This document shows positions 5,648 through 10,481 of a stretch of 10,481 bases of DNA, in pieces. The position numbers and the translations under genes were made by a program. The notes beneath the pieces were generated by a model. That model had not been told where the DNA came from and did not search any database. It was given only the letters and a program-made list of their open reading frames with translations. Every line of letters begins with the position of its first letter. The first letter of the stretch is position 1. Origin of the DNA: Gemmatimonadota bacterium (lineage in GTDB: Bacteria; Gemmatimonadota; Gemmatimonadetes; Longimicrobiales; Gaopeijiaceae); NCBI GenBank assembly GCA_015492755.1, contig WGEM01000353.1, forward strand, positions 1 through 10,481. Direction: 5' to 3'.

Positions 5648-5869
5648 TCATCCTGTCCGCCCGGCGGCCTGGCGCCCACGGCCCTTCCGCCGCTCCAGCC
5701 CCCGGAGGATGTCCTCCATCAGGCACCAGCGGGTGATGCCCGACTGGAGGAGGTTGGCGCCCACGAAGGCGGTGAAGAGGAGCCACCACGGGCTCACCCA
5801 CACCGCCATCGCCAGCGAGATGAGGATGAAACTGCCTGCGATGATACGGATCTTCCGTTCGATGCTCAT
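5648..5869 (-). CDS. DUF2892 (YgaP-type) inner-membrane protein
   Basis: 73 residues from ATG 5869, with AGGAGG 6 nt upstream; the ATG overlaps the preceding gene's stop (ATGA, 5869-5866). The sequence matches the DUF2892 pattern: an N-terminal SIERKIRIIAGSFILISLA, a first hydrophobic segment (about 8-24), a second one WWLLFTAFVGANLLQSG (about 28-44), then the conserved TRWCLMEDIL with a Cys. The C-terminal tail is basic (RRKGRGRQAAGRTG). The fold is a small two-helix membrane domain also found fused to rhodanese in YgaP; its function is not established. It is the last gene of the pump operon, so it is probably made together with the transporter. Confidence 0.85.
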   Translation of the reverse strand: MSIERKIRIIAGSFILISLAMAVWVSPWWLLFTAFVGANLLQSGITRWCLMEDILRGLERRKGRGRQAAGRTG

Positions 5870-6171
5870 GTCTGTCCTCCTGAGCGCACGGCGCGCTCGA
5901 TGTCCACCATCATGGCGTGAATGGGGTGTCTCGGATCGGCACAGTCCCGGCAGCCCTCCACCGCTTCCAGCACTCGCCGGGCATCGGCTTCGGGGAGCAC
6001 GGAGAAGATCATGGAGGAGTGATACGGCGGGACCTCGCCGTACCAGCCGGCGGTGCCCTGGCCGTGTCCCTCCAGCTCCAGACGCGAGTAGGTCTGTACA
6101 CCCGCCTCCTCCAGGAGGCGGAGCACGGTGGGTTCGTCGTCCTCGAGGTACAGCAGAAAGATGAGCTTCAT
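5866..6171 (-). CDS. PII-like (ferredoxin-fold) protein of the RND operon
   Basis: 101 residues from ATG 6171, with a strong GGGAGGGAG ribosome-binding site; the ATG overlaps the RND stop (ATGA, 6171-6168). The layout reads as a PII-like beta-alpha-beta-beta-alpha-beta fold: strand MKLIFLLYL, helix EDDEPTVLRLLEEAG, strand VQTYSRLELEG, a Gly/Tyr-rich loop (GTAGWYGEVPPYHS) where the PII T-loop would be, strand SSMIFSVLP, helix EADARRVLEAVEGC, strand HAMMVDIERAV. PII-like proteins next to metal or multidrug RND pumps are known in other groups (for example the DUF3240 group), and are presumed sensors or modulators. A pair of Cys in EGCRDCADPRHP and nearby His residues could bind a metal. The fold call is by eye; the function is inferred from context. 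Confidence 0.7.
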   Translation of the reverse strand: MKLIFLLYLEDDEPTVLRLLEEAGVQTYSRLELEGHGQGTAGWYGEVPPYHSSMIFSVLPEADARRVLEAVEGCRDCADPRHPIHAMMVDIERAVRSGGQT

Positions 6172-9100
6172 GACGCGCTCCCTCCCGCGGTGCGGGAACG
6201 GGTGAGGAAGTAGATGCCGGGCACCACCACCAGCGTGAGCGCGGTGGAGGCGATGGCGCCGGTGACCAGGGCCACGGCGAGGCCCTGGAAGATGGGATCG
6301 AAGAGGATCACCACCGCGCCGATGACCACGGTGCCGGCGGTGAGGAGAATGGGCCGGGCGCGCACCGCACCGGCCTCCAGCACGGCGTCGGCCAGCGGCA
6401 CTCCGGCGTGCAGCCGGGCCTCCAGGTAGTCCACCAGGAGGATGCCGTTGCGTACCATGATCCCCGCCAGCGCGATCATCCCGATCATGGACGTGGCGGT
6501 GAAGAAGGCGCCGAAGATCATGTGTCCCGGCGCGATCCCGATGAGCGTGAGGGGGATGGCCGCCATCATCACCAGCGGTGTACTCAGCGAGCCGAACCAC
6601 CCCACGATGAGGACGTAGATCAGGAGGAGCGCCCCGGCGAAGGCGATGCCCAGGTCCCGGAACACCTCATAGGTGATCTGCCACTCGCCGTCCCACTTCA
6701 GCACGGGACGTTCGGTGGCCAGCGGCTGCCGGGCGAAGAGACGGCCCAGCGGGGCGTCACCCGCCACGCGCACCTCATCCAGCTCCTTCTCCAGGTCCAG
6801 GATGGCGTAGACGGGGCTCTCTTCCTCTCCCGCCACCTCCGCCATCACGTAGACCACGCGCTTTCCGTTCTTGCGGTCGATGACCTGGGGGCGCTCCACC
6901 TCGCGGCTCCGCACCAGCTCGCCCACCGGAACCAGCTCGCCGGTGCGCGACGCCAGGCGCACGCGGCCCAGACGGTCGGCGCGGGCGCGCTCCGACTCGG
7001 GGAGCGTGACCCGGAGGGGCACCGGCCCCCGCCACGCGGCGTCGTGCACCGAGGTGACGGCGGGACCTGAGGTGAGCGTCATGAGGGCGCCCACCACGTG
7101 ATCCTTGCCCACGCCGGAGAGTGCCGCCTTTTCGGCGTCCACCTCCAGGCGGAGCTCCCGCTGCGGTGCCGCCAGAGAGATGTCTACGTCCACCACCGAG
7201 GGGTGCGCTTCGAAGCGGCGCATCACCTCGCGGGCCACCCGCTCCCGCTCCGCCTCGTCGTCGCCGTAGATCTCCGCCACCAGCGTGGAGAGCACCGGCG
7301 GTCCGGGCGGCACTTCCACCACCTTCACCCGCGCACCCGTACCGGAGCGGCGCGCCACCTCCTGCACCAGCGGGCGGAGCGCCAGCGCCACGTCGTGGCT
7401 CTGCGCGCGGCGCTCGCCCTTGTCCACCAGGTTCACCTGGATGTCCGCCACGTGCGCGCCCCGGCGCAGGTAGTAGTGGCGGATGAGGCCGTTGAAGGTG
7501 ATGGGTGCGGCGGTGCCGGCGTAGAGCTGCATGTCTGCCACCTCCGGGAGCGAGGCGGCGGCGCGGCCCAGGTCCTGCGCCAGCGCCAGCGTCCGCTCCA
7601 GCGAGGTGCCTTCCGGCATGTCCACCACGATCTGGATCTCGTTCTTGTCGTCAAAGGGGAGCATCTTCACGTGCACCCACCCCACGGCGAAGGCGCCGGC
7701 GGCCGCCAGCAGGAGCGCGAAGACCGCACCCAATGAGATCCAGAGGCGCTTCGGTCGCTCCAGGAGGGGCCGCATCAGCGACGCGTAGAGCCGGTATGTT
7801 TTCGTGCGCTCCAGGACGTAGGCCGGCTCGGAGGAGTCCTTTCCGACGCCCACTTCGTCCTCATGTGCGCGACCCAGCAGCTTGTACGCCAACCAGGGCG
7901 TGATGGTGAGGGCCACGCCCAGGCTGAAGAGCATCGCCACCGTGGCGCCGATGGGCATGGGGCTCATGTAGGGCCCCATGAGTCCGCTCACGAAGAGCAT
8001 GGGGAGGACCGCGGCGATGACGGTGAGGGTGGCAAGAATCGTGGGGTTGCCCACCTCGTCCACCGCCGCGCGGGCGGCGGAACGGAGCGGCCGGTCCCGC
8101 ATCTTGAAGTGCCGCTCCATGTTCTCCGCCACGATGATGGAGTCGTCGATGACGATCCCCGTGACGAAGATGAGCGCGAAGAGCGTCACACGGTTGAGCG
8201 TGTATCCGAAGATCTGATAGACGAAGAGCGTGAGGGCGAAGGTGACGGGCACCGCCATCATCACCACCAGCGCGCTCCGCCATCCCATGCTCAGGAGGAT
8301 CACCAGCCCCACCGCCAGCACCGCCATCCCCAGGTGCTCCTGGAGCGTCACCACCTTGTCGCGGGCGGTCTCACCGTAGTTACGGGTGACACGCACCTGC
8401 ACGTCGTCGGGGATGAGGCGCCCCTCGAGCTCGTGAAGCCGGGCCTCCAGCGCGCGACCCAGGAGGGTGGCGTCGGCGCCGGGCCGCTTGGCCACCGCCA
8501 GCGTCACCATGGGTGCCCACGGGCCGCCTGCGTCGGCGTGGAAGGTGTACTGCGTCACCTCGCCGGCGCCGTCGATGACGCGCGCCACGTCCCGCACCTG
8601 GACCAGGGCGCCGTCGCGCACGTCCAGCACCACGGAGGCCACGTCCTCGGCGCTGGCGAGGAACGGCCCCGCGCTCACGCGGAGGACTTCTCCGCCGGCG
8701 CTGAGCGGCGGCGATTCACGCCGCACGTTCTCGGCGCGCAGGCGCTCCACCACCTGCATGGGATCGATGCCGTACGTGGCCAGGCGCTCCGGGTCCAGCT
8801 CCACGCGGATCTCCCGCGGGTAGCCGCCCACGACGTCGATCTCCCGGACGTCGGGTACCTCGGAGAGGCGGACCTGGAGCTCCTCGGCCAGCGTCCGGAG
8901 CGTGCCCGGATCCAGCGAATCCGACGAGAGCACCACAGTGAAGAAGGGCACGTCGTCGATGGTGACCGTCTTGATGAGGGGAAAGCCCAGCTCCGGAGGC
9001 ATTCGATCCATGTGGTCCAGGAGCGCGCTGTGGAGGCGCACCAGGCTCTCCTCCATGTCGCGCCCCACCTCGTAGCGCACCGTCACCAGCCCGAATCCGG

Positions 9101-9371
9101 GTTCGGCGTGGCTGTAGACGTACTCCACGCCTTCGATTCCCTGGAGGACCTGCTCCAGCGGGATGAGCACGCGATTCTCCACCTCCTCCGGCTCCGCGCC
9201 GGGGAGGGGAAGGTAGAGATCCGCCAGCGGCACGATGATCTGGGGCTCCTCCTCCGACGGCATGGTGGTGAGCGTCCAGATGCCCAGACCCAGCGCCGCC
9301 GCCATGAGGAGGGGCGTGAGTTTGGACTCCATGAAGAGGCCGGCGAGTCGGCCCGCCACGTTCTCCTTCAC
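6168..9371 (-). CDS. RND efflux transporter permease subunit (AcrB/AcrD/AcrF superfamily)
   Basis: 1067 residues, the normal length for a full RND permease, from GTG 9371 with GGGAGGT upstream; the start overlaps the adaptor stop (GTGA, 9371-9368). Twelve membrane segments are in the classic 1+5 / 1+5 pattern: TM1 about 18-36, a periplasmic porter loop to 340, TM2-6 about 344-495, TM7 541-563, a second loop to 900, TM8-12 about 903-1057. The N-terminal MPSEEEPQI motif places it in a less-studied branch. TM4 carries the proton-relay pair D409-D410 (GIVIDDSIIVAEN). TM10 has R974 (AGIMVRNGILLVDY) where AcrB has Lys940. It should work as a proton antiporter trimer in the inner membrane with the adaptor upstream. 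Substrate (drug, metal or other) cannot be told. No outer-membrane channel gene is in the window. Confidence 0.95.
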   Translation of the reverse strand: MKENVAGRLAGLFMESKLTPLLMAAALGLGIWTLTTMPSEEEPQIIVPLADLYLPLPGAEPEEVENRVLIPLEQVLQGIEGVEYVYSHAEPGFGLVTVRYEVGRDMEESLVRLHSALLDHMDRMPPELGFPLIKTVTIDDVPFFTVVLSSDSLDPGTLRTLAEELQVRLSEVPDVREIDVVGGYPREIRVELDPERLATYGIDPMQVVERLRAENVRRESPPLSAGGEVLRVSAGPFLASAEDVASVVLDVRDGALVQVRDVARVIDGAGEVTQYTFHADAGGPWAPMVTLAVAKRPGADATLLGRALEARLHELEGRLIPDDVQVRVTRNYGETARDKVVTLQEHLGMAVLAVGLVILLSMGWRSALVVMMAVPVTFALTLFVYQIFGYTLNRVTLFALIFVTGIVIDDSIIVAENMERHFKMRDRPLRSAARAAVDEVGNPTILATLTVIAAVLPMLFVSGLMGPYMSPMPIGATVAMLFSLGVALTITPWLAYKLLGRAHEDEVGVGKDSSEPAYVLERTKTYRLYASLMRPLLERPKRLWISLGAVFALLLAAAGAFAVGWVHVKMLPFDDKNEIQIVVDMPEGTSLERTLALAQDLGRAAASLPEVADMQLYAGTAAPITFNGLIRHYYLRRGAHVADIQVNLVDKGERRAQSHDVALALRPLVQEVARRSGTGARVKVVEVPPGPPVLSTLVAEIYGDDEAERERVAREVMRRFEAHPSVVDVDISLAAPQRELRLEVDAEKAALSGVGKDHVVGALMTLTSGPAVTSVHDAAWRGPVPLRVTLPESERARADRLGRVRLASRTGELVPVGELVRSREVERPQVIDRKNGKRVVYVMAEVAGEEESPVYAILDLEKELDEVRVAGDAPLGRLFARQPLATERPVLKWDGEWQITYEVFRDLGIAFAGALLLIYVLIVGWFGSLSTPLVMMAAIPLTLIGIAPGHMIFGAFFTATSMIGMIALAGIMVRNGILLVDYLEARLHAGVPLADAVLEAGAVRARPILLTAGTVVIGAVVILFDPIFQGLAVALVTGAIASTALTLVVVPGIYFLTRSRTAGGSAS

Positions 9372-10481
9372 GGCCGCACCTCCCCCATCTCATGCCCGTC
9401 CCATGGCTTCCGCCGGACGGATCCCACCGGCGTGCCGTCGGTGAGCTCGGCCGCCGGTCGGCGCACCACCGTCAGCGTGGGCGCCGGCGCACCGAGGAGC
9501 TCCACCGCGTCTCCGTCGCGTCGGCCCAGTCGCACCCAGCGTAGCCGCAGCGTGTCACCCTCCAGTGCGAAGACGCCGCTGAGCTGACCCCGGCGCACGA
9601 CGGCGTCGGCGGGAATCCAGAGCGAAGGGGATGCGCCGGATTCGGTGCCCGGCCTCCCCACGCGCACGCGCACGAAGGACCCGGGAAGGAGGGAGCTCGC
9701 TTCACCCGCTCCCGCGTCCAGTCGCGCCTCCACGCGGAAGGTGCGACTGGCGGCGCCCAGCGCCGGCACCACGCGGGTGACGCGGGCCTCCGCACGGCCG
9801 CCCCCCGTCGTATAGACCTCCAGGACGTCCCCCGTCTCCACCGAGCCGTACCGTGCGGCGGGGAGGTCTGCCACCACCTCAAGTTCTGTGGGCGCCACCA
9901 GCGTGAGGAGCGGCCTCCCGGGCGTGGCCAGGTCACCCTCGTCCACCGTGCGTGCGGTGACCACGCCGCTGAAGGGCGCCCGCACCACCGCGTACGCCAT
10001 CTGCGCGCGGGCGGCGGCCTCCCGTGCCCGGGCGGCCTCCAGCGCCGCCTCCGCCTGGTCCAGCTCCTGGGCCGAGGCCGCGCCGTCCGCGGCGAGGCGC
10101 TCCAGCCGACGGTAGGCCCGCTCGGCCACCTCCCGTGCGGTGCGGGCCGCGTCCAGCGCGGCCTGGAGGTCGGCGGAGTCCAGCGTCAGGAGCGCCTCGC
10201 CCTCGCGTACCCGGGAGCCGGCATCGACGTGGACGCGGGCCACCGTTCCGGCGATCCGTGTGGCGATCTCCGCGGTGCGCCGGGAGCGCACCTGTGCAGG
10301 GAAGAGGTTACTCCCGGATGTGCTCCAGGCCTCGGTCACCGTTACGTCGGCGGGGGTGGTAGGCGGGGGAAGCCGTCCCGGCTCCTCCGATCCGCAGGCG
10401 GCGGCGCCCAGCAGGAGCGCGGCCAGCGCGGTGCTTCGCGCGAGGGTGCGGGACGGTGGCCGCCCCGCACCCTCGCGCGAA
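9368..10481 (-). CDS. RND periplasmic adaptor (HlyD/AcrA-type membrane fusion protein), probable lipoprotein, 5' end off window
   Basis: The reading frame is open from the stop at 9368 to the right edge, about 370 residues. A GTG at 10339 would give 323 residues but would discard an evident lipoprotein leader: upstream in frame lies TALAALLLGAAAC followed by GSEEPGRLPP, with the acylated Cys codon at 10396-10394. The true start is beyond base 10481, since no ATG, GTG or TTG precedes the leader in frame. After a Pro/Thr-rich linker come the barrel-sandwich halves (IATRIAGTVARVHVDAGSRVREGEALLTLD and MAYAVVRAPFSGVVTARTVDEGDLATPG) around an Ala/Arg/Glu-rich helical hairpin (ARTAREVAERAYRRLERLAA), then the beta-barrel and membrane-proximal domains. 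It links the inner-membrane pump to an outer-membrane channel. Confidence 0.92.
   Translation of the reverse strand, partial: SREGAGRPPSRTLARSTALAALLLGAAACGSEEPGRLPPPTTPADVTVTEAWSTSGSNLFPAQVRSRRTAEIATRIAGTVARVHVDAGSRVREGEALLTLDSADLQAALDAARTAREVAERAYRRLERLAADGAASAQELDQAEAALEAARAREAAARAQMAYAVVRAPFSGVVTARTVDEGDLATPGRPLLTLVAPTELEVVADLPAARYGSVETGDVLEVYTTGGGRAEARVTRVVPALGAASRTFRVEARLDAGAGEASSLLPGSFVRVRVGRPGTESGASPSLWIPADAVVRRGQLSGVFALEGDTLRLRWVRLGRRDGDAVELLGAPAPTLTVVRRPAAELTDGTPVGSVRRKPWDGHEMGEVRP
10435..10481. repeat. 18-bp perfect inverted repeat ending at the window's last base
   Basis: Arms 10435-10452 (TTCGCGCGAGGGTGCGGG) and 10464-10481 are exact reverse complements around an 11-nt loop. It overlaps the 5' coding region of the adaptor lipoprotein, immediately upstream of its leader helix. 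A hairpin of this strength ending exactly at the sequence end is common in assembly or amplification artefacts, but a genuine stem-loop is also possible. Confidence 0.9.

Noticed and set aside
7863..9587. Long open frame antisense to the RND permease (574 codons)
   Set aside because: Very His-rich translation typical of reading the opposite strand of a GC-rich gene; spans the permease and part of the adaptor.

Overview
High-GC bacterial DNA from an aerobic, Gram-negative-type organism. It encodes a lipoprotein periplasmic adaptor, an RND pump and an ALDH7-type lysine-degradation dehydrogenase. The GC content, the small Sec-exported protein ending its signal peptide in '..GSAQ', and the dense PIN-domain toxin modules would fit a Gemmatimonadota-like lineage. 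That placement is an inference; no rRNA or marker gene is present.

Layout. Almost everything is on the minus strand, so the window reads right to left. (a) 10481-5648: an operon of adaptor lipoprotein, RND permease, PII-like protein and DUF2892 membrane protein, with adjacent genes overlapping by 4 nt. The adaptor runs off the right edge, where an 18-bp perfect inverted repeat ends exactly at the last base. (b) 5607-4927: an AbrB-type antitoxin and PIN toxin pair with repeated CCTTAC/GTAAGG half-sites over its leader. (c) 4344-4868: the only plus-strand genes, an unrecognised 97-aa protein and a 65-aa two-helix membrane protein. (d) 4273-2705: an ALDH7-family dehydrogenase (alpha-aminoadipate semialdehyde / piperideine-6-carboxylate dehydrogenase type), divergent from (c). 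(e) 2577-1: a tightly packed six-gene string. It begins with a 22-bp perfect palindrome over the start of a ribbon-helix-helix antitoxin, followed by a PIN toxin, a small secreted protein, a Phd-like antitoxin without a normal start codon, a second PIN toxin, and a nitrilase-superfamily amidohydrolase cut by the left edge.

How the genes fit together. The pump operon probably exports an unknown substrate, with the PII-like protein as a candidate sensor or modulator of the permease. The three toxin-antitoxin modules use three different antitoxin folds (RHH, Phd-like, AbrB) with PIN-domain toxins, and each has the usual antitoxin-first, 4-nt-overlap arrangement. The most interesting points are the pump-plus-PII-like gene pairing, the damaged junction between the secreted-protein gene and the Phd-like antitoxin, the operator palindrome that also covers a ribosome-binding site, and a metabolic enzyme coupled to a toxin. 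I found no CRISPR array, RNA gene, transposase or phage gene.
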